DNA of 35,999 nt from Robiginitomaculum sp. Lineage in GTDB: Bacteria; Pseudomonadota; Alphaproteobacteria; Caulobacterales; Maricaulaceae. This document shows, in pieces, positions 16,781-24,853 of the stretch. The position numbers and the translations under genes are program-made. Below the pieces are notes generated by a model. It did not search any database. It was not told the origin of the DNA and saw nothing but the letters and a program-made list of their open reading frames with translations. Every line of letters starts with the position of its first letter. Position 1 is the stretch's first letter. The stretch spans positions 1 through 35,999 of the forward strand of contig JALZUP010000304.1 of NCBI GenBank assembly GCA_023301505.1. The letters run 5' to 3'.

Positions 16781-18250
16781 CTCGCGCTTAAGATCGACAT
16801 CAATCTCATGCTCGCGCACTTTGCGGTAAAGCGTTGAGCGGCCAATGCCAAGGCGGCGGGCCACTTCGCTCATATGTCCGCTATATGTCTCTATCGCAAA
16901 TTGGATTAAGTCGCGTTCTATCTCTTCTAGCGAGCGCAAATGGCCACTGCGGTCTAAAACGGCGACAATATTATCATCCGCGCTCTCAGATTCTTGCGCA
17001 GGCACATCTTTTGCCTCTGGCGTGATAGCCTGTTTTTCCACATCAGAAATGACAGGAGACATGACGGGAGCCAGACCTGAAATTTGCGGAAAATCTTGCG
17101 GGGTTAACATATGACCATCGGACAAGATCACAGCGCGAAACACGCTATTTTCAAGCTGGCGAACATTACCCGGCCATGAGAAGCTTTTCAAAACATCAAG
17201 TGTCGCTGGCAAAACCCCGCGCACATTGCGCCGTTCTTGAGCGTTAAAGCGTTTGATAAAATGTTCCAGTAGCGCTGGAATATCTTCTTTGCGCTCGCGC
17301 AGTGACGGCACATCAATCGGATAGACATTGAGGCGATAAAACAGATCCTCACGAAACGCGCCTTCGCGCACTTGCTCGGCCAAATCACGGTTCGTTGCAG
17401 AGATAATCCGCACATCAACTTTGACAGGGCGTTTGGAACCAATCGGGTCAACTTCACCCTCTTGCAAAACGCGCAAAAGCTTAACCTGCATATCCAGCGG
17501 AAGCTCGCCCACCTCATCGAGGAATAATGTTCCCCCATTCGCCTCTTGGAATTTACCCAAATGTTTTGCATTTGCACCTGTAAAAGAGCCTTTTTCATGG
17601 CCAAACAAAATGCTCTCAACCAAATTTTCTGGCACAGCGCCGCAATTCACGGTGATGAAAGGCTGGCCTGTGCGCTCAGAAGCGCCCTGAATAGCCCGCG
17701 CGACAACTTCTTTACCGACGCCGCTCTCGCCCGTAATTAAAATCGGAATATTTGCTTTTGCCCCGCGCTCACCCATAGCCACAACACTGCGCATAGCCGG
17801 CGCGCTACCAATCAAATCATCAAATGTGAGCGCATTTTTAGTCGTCTTATTTAAACGCTTAACTTCAGTTGCCAGCGTATTAATCTCAAGCGCATTGCGA
17901 ATAGACACGATCAGGCGTTCTGGACTTGCTGGTTTAACAACAAAATCACGCGCCCCGCCCTGCATTGCCGCAACAACGGCGTCAATTGAGCCCTTCCCCG
18001 TCAAAACAATCACAGGAAGCTCAGGACGCGCTTTGCTCAGCTCGGCCAATGTCTCCATGCCATCGCGGCCCGGCATAACCAGATCTAGCATAACAACATC
18101 AATTTGCTTACCATCTGGACCTAAAGCATGATCAAGTGCGGCATCCCCATCGCCAGCTTGCATCGTCGAAAACCCGCTTTTTTCAACAACAGCTTGCAAA
18201 AGCCGTCTTTGTGTTGGGTCATCATCTACGATTAAAATCGTCTTTGCCAT
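16772..18250 (-). CDS. Sigma-54-dependent NtrC-type response regulator
   Basis: 492 residues from the ATG at 18250, which has AGGTGG five bases upstream (a GTG at 18259 is also in frame). The order is receiver, AAA+ and Fis-type helix-turn-helix. The receiver has the acidic pocket DDD, phosphoacceptor Asp56 (VVMLDLVMPG) and Lys106 (VVKPASP). The AAA+ domain has Walker A GESGVGKE (174-181), Walker B TLFLDE (241-246) and the sigma-54 contact loop at 221-226, which reads GSFTGA instead of the usual GAFTGA. The C-terminus MSEVARRLGIGRSTLYRKVREH is the DNA-binding helix-turn-helix. No histidine kinase is adjacent, so it is an orphan here. It resembles alphaproteobacterial TacA-like regulators, but I cannot confirm orthology. 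Confidence 0.92.
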   Translation of the reverse strand: MAKTILIVDDDPTQRRLLQAVVEKSGFSTMQAGDGDAALDHALGPDGKQIDVVMLDLVMPGRDGMETLAELSKARPELPVIVLTGKGSIDAVVAAMQGGARDFVVKPASPERLIVSIRNALEINTLATEVKRLNKTTKNALTFDDLIGSAPAMRSVVAMGERGAKANIPILITGESGVGKEVVARAIQGASERTGQPFITVNCGAVPENLVESILFGHEKGSFTGANAKHLGKFQEANGGTLFLDEVGELPLDMQVKLLRVLQEGEVDPIGSKRPVKVDVRIISATNRDLAEQVREGAFREDLFYRLNVYPIDVPSLRERKEDIPALLEHFIKRFNAQERRNVRGVLPATLDVLKSFSWPGNVRQLENSVFRAVILSDGHMLTPQDFPQISGLAPVMSPVISDVEKQAITPEAKDVPAQESESADDNIVAVLDRSGHLRSLEEIERDLIQFAIETYSGHMSEVARRLGIGRSTLYRKVREHEIDVDLKREAS

Positions 18251-18492
18251 TCTCACCACCTAGTTCATGCGCCCAACCCATATGGGTCATTATTACCGCA
18301 AAGCGATATTTTTCATTAGGTAGAGATTAGGGCATTTGAGTAAAAATTACGTTTAGGTCTATGGTTAACCGCGCCATTACAGCGCATTTTTTGTTACCCT
18401 TTTGGGGTGAATTTTGTTTGGCTAAGCGGCGCGGCCATGTTAACTAGCCGCAAATTTAAACCTCACAACCCCTTCCTTAAAGAGACATAGTT

Positions 18493-18783
18493 ATGGCATC
18501 TGATTATCAACACGGAAAAATGGAAGTAACTGGCCATGGAAAAACCTATAGCGGCTTTATGACAGGCTCTATTTGGGGCGCTGGCCTGATCATCTTGATC
18601 TGCCTCTTTCCTATTCTTATTTTCGGCGTGCAGATGGGCTGGTTCGGCGCGCTAATGGTCACCACAATTGTCGGCCTGATTTATGGTCTTGTCCTAAGAA
18701 TGAAAGGCGGATGGTTTGCCGCTGTCATTGGATTGGCAATTTTTGGGGCTATCCTTAGCACTATTATTTCGATACTCTCTTAA
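18493..18783 (+). CDS. Small membrane protein, aa3-type cytochrome oxidase subunit IV-like
   Basis: 96 residues. The N-terminus YQHGKMEVTGHGKTYSGFMTGSIWG matches the pattern of the bacterial aa3 oxidase subunit IV family (HGxM-x5-7-KTYxGF before a single span). Unlike the usual 45-65-residue one-span members, it has three predicted spans (about 24-46, 50-68 and 74-95). In many alphaproteobacteria a gene of this family lies just before the transhydrogenase genes, as here, and this context supports the call. A terminator follows the stop, so it is probably a separate unit from pntAA. No other oxidase gene is nearby, and a role in the oxidase is not shown. Confidence 0.6.
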   Translation: MASDYQHGKMEVTGHGKTYSGFMTGSIWGAGLIILICLFPILIFGVQMGWFGALMVTTIVGLIYGLVLRMKGGWFAAVIGLAIFGAILSTIISILS

Positions 18784-18806
18784 GTCGGGCTGCGAGATTA
18801 ACACCT

Positions 18807-18830
18807 AAGCGGGCTATAGCCTGCTTTTTT
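18807..18830 (+). terminator. Terminator after the subunit IV-like gene
   Basis: AAGCGGGC pairs with GCCTGCTT (one G-T pair) across a very short loop, followed by a run of six T. It lies 23 nt past the stop of the small membrane protein and about 150 nt before pntAA, so it should separate the two units. Confidence 0.65.
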
Positions 18831-18876
18831 ATTGCCTTTTTGCTAAAAAAGCTCTCTAAGGCTCTCACCAATAAAA

Positions 18877-18898
18877 GTCCAATTCGTCAAAATTGGAC
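18877..18898. promoter_or_regulatory. Perfect inverted repeat upstream of pntAA
   Basis: GTCCAATT (18877-18884) and AATTGGAC (18891-18898) form a perfect 8-bp inverted repeat with a 6-bp spacer, 85 nt before the pntAA start. No T run follows, so it is not a terminator. The size suits a binding site for a dimeric regulator, though an RNA leader hairpin is possible. No regulator gene is adjacent. Confidence 0.45.
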
Positions 18899-18982
18899 AA
18901 CGTAATGCGAGCATGGTCATATTAATGGCGCGCTCTAACAGATAGACGGCAAAACCATGCCGCGAAGTTAAGGAGCCTTAGG

Positions 18983-20125
18983 GTGAAGATAGCTGTAATA
19001 AAAGAAAGCGCCGCCAATGAGCAGCGCGTTGCTGCATCTCCAGATGCTGTAAAATCCTATGTCGCCGCAGGGCACAGCGTTACCATTACCAAAGGAGCTG
19101 GCGCCGCAGCTAATTTCAGTGACGCCGATTTCAAAGAGGTTGGCGCAACCCTTAGCGCGAGCAATACCGCCGCTGTAAAAACGGCGGATGTTGTATTTTC
19201 AATTAATGGCGGCGATGCCAAACTTATCGCGGGCATGAAAAAAGGGGCAGGCCTATTAGGCTTAATGAACCCCACCGATCAGCCAGCCTATGTTAAGGCC
19301 TGCGCCAAAGCGGGTATTACCGCCTATGCGCTGGAATATATTCCGCGTATTTCTCGCGCGCAGAGCATGGATGTTCTCTCATCACAATCAAATCTAGCCG
19401 GTTACCGCGCTGTTGTCGAAGCGGCAACAGAATATGGCCGCGCTTTTCCTATGATGATGACGGCGGCGGGCACAGTTGCTCCGGCTAAGACCTTTATTAT
19501 GGGCGTTGGTGTTGCAGGTCTTCAGGCGATTGCCACGGCGCGCCGTCTTGGCGCTGTGACCACAGCGACAGATGTTCGCCCCGCAACAAAAGAACAAGTG
19601 GCTTCTTTAGGCGCGAAATTTATCGCGGTTGAAAATGAAGAGTTTAAAGCTGCAGAAACAGCAGGCGGCTATGCCAAACAAATGTCACCTGAATATCAAA
19701 AGCTACAAGCTGAGCTAACCGCCACCCATATTGCCAAGCAAGATATCGTCATTACAACGGCGCTTATTCCTGGCCGCGACGCGCCTATCCTTGTCACCAA
19801 AGACATGATTAAGACAATGCGCCCTGGCTCTGTACTGATTGACCTTGCAGCCGCGCGTGGCGGCAATGTTGAAGGCGTAAAGCCCGGCGAAGTCACCGTC
19901 ACAAAGAATGGCGTGATCATTGTCGGCCATACAAATTGGCCATCGCGCATGGCAACTGACAGCTCTTCGCTTTTTGCTCGCAATCTTAAAAATATCCTCC
20001 CGCTTATGAGCGCCGAAGACGGCGCTTATGCACCGGACTGGGAGGACGAAATTATTCAAGGCTGTGCTCTGACTAAAGATGGTGAAATCATCCATGAGCG
20101 CCTGCTTCCAAAAAAGGAGGGTTAA
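18983..20125 (+). CDS. pntA: NAD(P) transhydrogenase subunit alpha, part 1 (NAD-binding)
   Basis: 380 residues starting with GTG, preceded by AAGGAG at good spacing. This is domain I of proton-translocating transhydrogenase, which binds NAD(H) and passes hydride to NADP at the cost of the proton gradient. Visible are the start [19 protein letters not shown], the conserved loop [27 protein letters not shown], and the Rossmann motif [26 protein letters not shown] (from about residue 173). The sequence stops where the E. coli PntA membrane part would begin; that part is encoded by the next gene, 4 nt downstream. This three-gene split is typical of alphaproteobacteria. Confidence 0.95.
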   Translation: MKIAVIKESAANEQRVAASPDAVKSYVAAGHSVTITKGAGAAANFSDADFKEVGATLSASNTAAVKTADVVFSINGGDAKLIAGMKKGAGLLGLMNPTDQPAYVKACAKAGITAYALEYIPRISRAQSMDVLSSQSNLAGYRAVVEAATEYGRAFPMMMTAAGTVAPAKTFIMGVGVAGLQAIATARRLGAVTTATDVRPATKEQVASLGAKFIAVENEEFKAAETAGGYAKQMSPEYQKLQAELTATHIAKQDIVITTALIPGRDAPILVTKDMIKTMRPGSVLIDLAAARGGNVEGVKPGEVTVTKNGVIIVGHTNWPSRMATDSSSLFARNLKNILPLMSAEDGAYAPDWEDEIIQGCALTKDGEIIHERLLPKKEG

Positions 20126-20129
20126 CCCC

Positions 20130-20426
20130 ATGATATCTCCGATTATCTTTCTATTTGCTATTTTCATTCTAGCCATTTTTGTTGGCTATTATGTTGTATG
20201 GTCGGTCACGCCCGCCCTTCACACACCGCTTATGGCTGTGACCAATGCCATTTCATCTGTTATCATTGTTGGTGCTTTGGCCGCTATCTCAGCTGAAAAG
20301 CTCGGCGGTGGTTTTGGTCTGGCCAACGGGTTTGGCTTTATCGCTACGGCCCTTTGCGCCGTGAATATTTTTGGCGGATTCCTCGTCACGCAGCGTATGC
20401 TCGCTATGTATAAGAAAAAGAAGTAG
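20130..20426 (+). CDS. pntAB: NAD(P) transhydrogenase subunit alpha, part 2 (membrane)
   Basis: 98 residues from the ATG at 20130, which has AGGAGG nine bases upstream within the pntAA stop region; the open frame extends further but overlaps pntAA. Three predicted spans ([20 protein letters not shown], a middle segment around [15 protein letters not shown], and [23 protein letters not shown]) form part of the proton channel. The phrase [25 protein letters not shown] is conserved in the alpha-subunit membrane domain. It lies between pntAA and pntB in one operon. Confidence 0.93.
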   Translation: MISPIIFLFAIFILAIFVGYYVVWSVTPALHTPLMAVTNAISSVIIVGALAAISAEKLGGGFGLANGFGFIATALCAVNIFGGFLVTQRMLAMYKKKK

Positions 20427-20435
20427 GGGCTCGCC

Positions 20436-21893
20436 ATGACATCTTTAAATGTAATTTTAGCCGCAACAAGCGGCTTTGGAAACGGGCTCATCTCTGCCAA
20501 TAGTGCAGCCATTGCCTATATTATTGCGGGCGTGCTGTTCATTATGGCGCTTCGCGGTCTCTCCTCTCCTGAAACATCACGCCGTGGTAATTTATTCGGC
20601 ATGGTCGGTATTGCAATTTCGGTTGTGACATCGCTTTTCCTATTTAACATTTTCAGCGGCATGGGCATTGCCCTTGTTATTGGCGGTCTGGCCATTGGCG
20701 GCACGATTGGCGCAACCATTGCCAAACGCATTCCGATGACAGCCATGCCGCAGCTTATCGCCTTTTTTCACAGCCTTGTGGGTTTGGCCGCTGTCTTGGT
20801 GGCTTGCGCAGCCTTTTTCTCACCCGAAGCCTTTGGTATTGGCTCGCCCGGAAATATTGCGGGCTATAGCTTAGTTGAGCTCTCGCTGGGCGCAGCAATT
20901 GGCGCCATTACCTTTACCGGCTCTGTGATTGCCTTTTTAAAGCTAAATGGAAATATGTCTGGCGCGCCGATTATACTGCCAGCGCGTCATCTTATTAATC
21001 TGGCCCTTGCCGTTGGCGCGGCCATTTTGGTCTTTATGATGATCTCGACGGGCGGCGGCTCAGCAGGCATTTTCTGGATCCTAATTATACTCACCCTTAT
21101 TTTGGGCGTCACACTTATCATCCCGATTGGCGGGGCAGACATGCCCGTGGTTATCTCTATGCTCAACTCATATTCGGGCTGGGCAGCGGCGGCTCTGGGC
21201 TTCACTCTTGGAAATCTGGCGCTGATTATTACCGGCGCATTGGTCGGCTCATCTGGCGCGATCCTGTCCTATATCATGTGTAAAGCCATGAACCGCGGCT
21301 TCATCAGCGTGATCCTTGGCGGCTTTGGCGCAGATACGGCGGCGGCGAGCGGGGGCAGCACAGAGCAAAAACCGTTTAAACGCGGCTCTGCTGAAGATGC
21401 AGCTTTCATCATGAAAAATGCGTCTAAAGTCATCATCGTTCCGGGTTATGGCCTCGCCGTAGCCCAAGCCCAACATGCAACGCGCGAAATGGTAGACGCG
21501 CTCAAAGAAGAAGGCGTTGAAGTTAAATATGCTATTCACCCTGTGGCGGGCCGCATGCCCGGCCATATGAATGTGCTACTGGCCGAAGCTAATGTGCCTT
21601 ATGATGAAGTGTTCGAGCTTGAAGATATCAACTCCGAATTTGCATCCTCTGATGTGGCCTTTGTTGTTGGCGCGAATGATGTGACAAACCCGTCAGCTAA
21701 GACTGACCCAGCCTCACCAATCTTTGGCATGCCAATCCTTGATGTTGAAAATGCGGGCACGGTTTTATTCGTCAAACGCTCTATGTCGACAGGCTATGCG
21801 GGCGTGGATAATCCGCTCTTTTACGCTGACAATACAATGATGCTATTATCTGATGCCAAGAAAATGGTCGAAGACATCATCAAGTCACTCTAA
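20436..21893 (+). CDS. pntB: NAD(P) transhydrogenase subunit beta
   Basis: 485 residues, close to the usual 460-480. The N-terminal half is the multi-span membrane domain, including AFFHSLVGLAAVLVA with the proton-path histidine. The C-terminal third is the soluble NADP-binding domain III: VIIVPGYGLAVAQAQHATREM, YAIHPVAGRMPGHMNVLLAEA, VGANDVTNPSAKTDPASPI and VFVKRSMSTGYAGVDNPLF-like wording near the end. It completes the membrane transhydrogenase with the two preceding genes (9-nt gap) and is followed by a strong terminator. The complex is a main source of NADPH in such bacteria. Confidence 0.95.
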   Translation: MTSLNVILAATSGFGNGLISANSAAIAYIIAGVLFIMALRGLSSPETSRRGNLFGMVGIAISVVTSLFLFNIFSGMGIALVIGGLAIGGTIGATIAKRIPMTAMPQLIAFFHSLVGLAAVLVACAAFFSPEAFGIGSPGNIAGYSLVELSLGAAIGAITFTGSVIAFLKLNGNMSGAPIILPARHLINLALAVGAAILVFMMISTGGGSAGIFWILIILTLILGVTLIIPIGGADMPVVISMLNSYSGWAAAALGFTLGNLALIITGALVGSSGAILSYIMCKAMNRGFISVILGGFGADTAAASGGSTEQKPFKRGSAEDAAFIMKNASKVIIVPGYGLAVAQAQHATREMVDALKEEGVEVKYAIHPVAGRMPGHMNVLLAEANVPYDEVFELEDINSEFASSDVAFVVGANDVTNPSAKTDPASPIFGMPILDVENAGTVLFVKRSMSTGYAGVDNPLFYADNTMMLLSDAKKMVEDIIKSL

Positions 21894-21926
21894 GCGAGCC
21901 CTATAAATTTTAGAGCCTCAAATTTT

Positions 21927-21980
21927 AAAACCGCCCCTGATAAGCAGCCCTTGGCTACTCATCAGAGGGCGGTTTTTTTA
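21927..21980 (+). terminator. Strong terminator of the pnt operon
   Basis: AACCGCCC (21929-21936) pairs with GGGCGGTT (21967-21974), extended by CTGAT/ATCAG past one bulged A, giving a 13-bp stem with a 19-nt loop and a T tract. It lies about 35 nt after the pntB stop. Confidence 0.88.
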
Positions 21981-22065
21981 TGAACGGTTTTTTATGAACC
22001 TAATCGCCAAAGCCGCGCCTAAAGAAACTCTTGGCAATATGGCCCTGCCTCACTAAGCTGATAAT

Positions 22066-22920
22066 ATGTTACGGTTTACTCGCCGATTTATTTACGCCGC
22101 CCTTATCATTATGCTGGGCTTATATCTCGCCGCACTGGCCTTTTTATATAAAAGCCAGCGCAGCCTTATTTATATCCCGCCCGATATTTATTATACGCCA
22201 GATCAAATAGGCCTCTCTGGGTTTAAGGTGATAAGTGATGATCACGCGGCAAATCATGAGTCAGATCATGCGCCGGATAATGGATCAGATAATCTCTTAG
22301 GCTGGTGGCATCCGCCCGCTGATCCCGCCAAGGCCAGTGTAATTTACTTTCACGGCAATGGCTCGGCCATTTATTCAAATGAGCCTATCTATAAAGAGCT
22401 GATAAATCATGGCTTTGGCATTTTTGCCCTTGCCTATCCTGGCTATCCAGGGCGAAGCAGCGAAACCCCTAGCCAAGCGGGTCTGACCCAAGCCGCAATT
22501 AAGGCCTATGATTTCACCCGAGCGCAAAACATCGCCCCCGAAAAAATCGCCTTTTATGGAACATCACTGGGCGGCGGAGTCGCGGCCCAGCTTACGGCAC
22601 ATAGAACCCCAGCCCTACTCATTATAGAGAGCAGCTTTGTCTCAATGGCCGATATTGCCCAAGAAAAAATGCCGCTCTTCCCCGTTAAATGGCTCATCCA
22701 AGATCGCTATGATAGCGCCAAAGCGCTGGCGGGGCGCGGCATACCGCTATTGTGGATTCATGGCCGCAGGGACAGCCTCATTCCCTATGATAGCGCCCTC
22801 CCGCTCTATGAGGGATATGCCGGGCCCAAAGAAAGCCTGGAGCTGAGCACCGCCCATCACACAAATAGCTGGCATCGGGGCGGGGCGGCTCATATTTTAT
22901 CCCGTCTTGAAAAACTTTAA
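22066..22920 (+). CDS. Membrane-anchored alpha/beta hydrolase (ABHD13/17-like)
   Basis: 284 residues. An N-terminal span (about 8-30, AALIIMLGLYLAALAFLY) anchors a hydrolase domain facing the periplasm. It resembles the BEM46/ABHD13-17 group: RSLIYIPP, the oxyanion block VIYFHGNGSAIY, AYPGYPGRS, nucleophile elbow YGTSLGGG (Ser167), the acid in HGRRDSLIPY and a histidine in the C-terminal TAHHTNSWH. An Asp/His/Asn-rich insert at about residues 57-74 is unusual and low in complexity. The family includes depalmitoylases and esterases; the substrate here cannot be inferred. It stands alone after the pnt terminator. Confidence 0.85.
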   Translation: MLRFTRRFIYAALIIMLGLYLAALAFLYKSQRSLIYIPPDIYYTPDQIGLSGFKVISDDHAANHESDHAPDNGSDNLLGWWHPPADPAKASVIYFHGNGSAIYSNEPIYKELINHGFGIFALAYPGYPGRSSETPSQAGLTQAAIKAYDFTRAQNIAPEKIAFYGTSLGGGVAAQLTAHRTPALLIIESSFVSMADIAQEKMPLFPVKWLIQDRYDSAKALAGRGIPLLWIHGRRDSLIPYDSALPLYEGYAGPKESLELSTAHHTNSWHRGGAAHILSRLEKL

Positions 22921-22927
22921 GCGGCAA

Positions 22928-22967
22928 GCTCTCTATGAGCGGCTCTTATGAATAGCTCTATGAGCAA
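22928..22967. repeat. Degenerate 13-14-bp tandem repeat
   Basis: Three adjacent imperfect units begin with GCTCT: GCTCTCTATGAGCG (22928-22941), GCTCTTATGAATA (22942-22954) and GCTCTATGAGCAA (22955-22967). They lie in the 91-bp gap between the hydrolase and the desaturase-family gene. ATGAG words inside recall the repeat at 9446-9487. Confidence 0.45.
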
Positions 22968-23011
22968 CTTGCAGCCTTGGCCGCGCCGCTTTGCTGCTTT
23001 AAGCTAGCGTC

Positions 23012-23839
23012 ATGTCAGATTATATTTTCCAATATGAAGGCGCGCTGCGTTTGGGTGTTTTTCTCGCCATATTGACGATCATGGTGCTGGCTGAGAGCTT
23101 ATGGCCACGGCGCGCGCTTAATCTGGCGCGCCCGCGCCGCTGGGGCACAAATTTTTTAATCCTCATTATCGATACGCTCGCCATTCGCCTGCTCTTTCCC
23201 GTACTGGCCGCGGGCACAGCCATATGGGCCAGCGCAAATGGGTACGGACTGCTCAACTGGCTAAGCCTGCCTATCTGGGCCAATATGATAATTGCGCTCA
23301 TTGCGCTTGATTGCCTCATTTATTGGCAACATGTGGCCAGTCATAAAATCCCGCTTTTATGGGCGATGCATAAGGTTCATCACGCTGACCGCGATATTGA
23401 TGCCAGCACAGCGCTTAGATTTCATCCACTGGAAATTGCGCTCTCTATGCTTTTTAAAATAGCCTGCGTGATTGCGCTGGGCTCGCCCGCAGCGGCGGTT
23501 ATTTTATTTGAAATTTTTCTCAATGGCTGCGCCATATTCAACCATGCCAATACCGCCCTTCCGCAAAAGCTCGACACATATTTACGCAGGCTCATCGTCA
23601 CGCCAGATATGCACCGCGTCCATCACAGCACGATCGAGCGCGAGACAAATAGCAATTATGGGTTTTGCCTATCAATTTGGGACCGCTTATTTTCAAGCTA
23701 TACTGCCCAGCCTCAACATGGCCATGAGGGCATGAGCATCGGGCTGTCTGAGCACCAAACACAGGCGCCTGCCTCTCTTAGCTGGTCACTGGCCCTGCCC
23801 TTTGGCAAAGGCTTATCTAAACTTAAAAACTGGCTCTAA
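23012..23839 (+). CDS. Sterol desaturase/fatty acid hydroxylase family membrane protein
   Basis: 275 residues with four or so spans and the di-iron histidine boxes of the superfamily: HVASH (107-111), HKVHH (120-124), an extra histidine in IFNHAN (178), and HRVHH (201-205). Members use O2 to hydroxylate or desaturate lipids and carotenoid-like substrates in the membrane. The phrase WAMHKVHHADRDIDASTALRFHPLE is characteristic of bacterial members of the group. The substrate is not evident. Its stop overlaps the stop of the convergent unknown gene by 4 bp. Confidence 0.9.
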   Translation: MSDYIFQYEGALRLGVFLAILTIMVLAESLWPRRALNLARPRRWGTNFLILIIDTLAIRLLFPVLAAGTAIWASANGYGLLNWLSLPIWANMIIALIALDCLIYWQHVASHKIPLLWAMHKVHHADRDIDASTALRFHPLEIALSMLFKIACVIALGSPAAAVILFEIFLNGCAIFNHANTALPQKLDTYLRRLIVTPDMHRVHHSTIERETNSNYGFCLSIWDRLFSSYTAQPQHGHEGMSIGLSEHQTQAPASLSWSLALPFGKGLSKLKNWL

Positions 23840-24414
23840 TCATCATTTTTGACGATGCGCAAAAAAGGTTTGCCAATAGGAGGACGAGGTGGCCGCTCAC
23901 TTTGGCTTTCAATTTTTTCTTTAGGGCCTAGTTGCGGCGGCTCATCGCAAAAATCCTCATCAAGCTGACGTATGCGCGGAGTGAATTTGGGTTTTTTTGA
24001 TTTAAAGCTTGAGCGTTTTTTATAAGCTGGCTTTGACGGCTCTAAATCAGACCCATCATTTTCAGAATTATTTTTTTGAATGCCGTCCCGCTTGGCCTGT
24101 TTGGCTTTTTTAGAGAGTTGGGACATGATCGCTTTTTGCCCATAAGATAAGGCATCACCGCGCGCCCCTTTTTCAGGGTCGCGAAAGGCGCTATCATATT
24201 CAGATAAGCGCTCGGAAATAGAGCTTGTAAACTCCTCTTCCCAGTCTGTTAGATCACCAGATTTAGATAATTCGCGCTTTAAACGCTCCGCGCGGCGTAT
24301 GGCTTTGCGTGCCTTTCGCGCACGCGCTTTTTCATCTTTAGCGCGCTGGGCGCTTGCCTGTTCATCTAGCGCCTCTTGTTCGGCTTGCCAGGCTTTTTTA
24401 TCCTCATCGCTCAC
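23836..24414 (-). CDS. Unknown highly charged protein downstream of gapR
   Basis: About 192 residues from a GTG at 24414; a TTG at 24444 is also in frame but would overlap gapR by 14 bp and has no good ribosome-binding site. Residues 5-60 are a charged, probably helical stretch rich in Ala, Glu, Arg and Lys (QRAKDEKARARKARKAIRR). The centre has DWEEEFTSSISERLSEYDSAFRDP, and the C-terminal half is basic and disordered-looking with Lys/Ser/Pro clusters. There is no signal peptide or span. I recognise no family. It follows gapR on the same strand and could be co-transcribed; the basic character would allow nucleic-acid binding, but that is speculation. Confidence 0.65.
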   Translation of the reverse strand: MSDEDKKAWQAEQEALDEQASAQRAKDEKARARKARKAIRRAERLKRELSKSGDLTDWEEEFTSSISERLSEYDSAFRDPEKGARGDALSYGQKAIMSQLSKKAKQAKRDGIQKNNSENDGSDLEPSKPAYKKRSSFKSKKPKFTPRIRQLDEDFCDEPPQLGPKEKIESQSERPPRPPIGKPFLRIVKNDD

Positions 24415-24430
24415 ATAGATGAGCTTAGAG

Positions 24431-24694
24431 CTATTCGCCCACAACGTCCAGATAGAGCTCTAACATCGCTTCTTGCTCGGCGCGCTCAGCCGCTTCGACT
24501 TTGCGCAAGGAGACAACTTTGCGCATAATTTTTGGCTCAAGACCAAAGCTTTTAACTTCAGCATAAACTTCGCGAATATCCGCCGCTAGCTCCGCCTTTT
24601 CCCCTTCAAGGCGCTCAATCCGAGCGACAAATTGGCGAAGTTTTTCTTGGGCCGCGGGCCCCATTTGTACGGCGCGCTCTTCATCACTTAGCAT
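24431..24694 (-). CDS. gapR: GapR/DUF2312 nucleoid-associated protein
   Basis: 87 residues from the ATG at 24694, preceded by GGAG with six bases of spacing; the open frame extends 38 codons further but those residues are not family-like. The sequence KLRQFVARIERLEGEKAELAADI then REVYAEVKSFGLEPKIMRKVV and ELYLDVVGE aligns with Caulobacter GapR (89 residues). GapR forms a tetrameric clamp on overtwisted DNA ahead of polymerases and supports topoisomerases; it is restricted mainly to alphaproteobacteria. This gene is therefore good evidence for the lineage. A 159-bp gap upstream should hold its promoter. Confidence 0.92.
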   Translation of the reverse strand: MLSDEERAVQMGPAAQEKLRQFVARIERLEGEKAELAADIREVYAEVKSFGLEPKIMRKVVSLRKVEAAERAEQEAMLELYLDVVGE

Positions 24695-24853
24695 AAGGCT
24701 CTCCAATCGTGACATTAAGTTGCGCGCAGATTTAGCGTTTTGGCACGCACTTGCCAATTGCTGATCTAAAGATAGTTGTGGATGAGATGGCCAAGACCCA
24801 AGAGCCAAGAACCAATAAGGAGCGCTGCATCATTAAGTTGGCAAGCAAAGCGG

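Noticed and set aside
17188-17619. A 143-residue minus-strand ORF in another frame of the NtrC-type gene
   Set aside because: The region encodes the conserved AAA+ domain in the main frame; the alternative product is Cys/Arg-rich with no recognisable motif.
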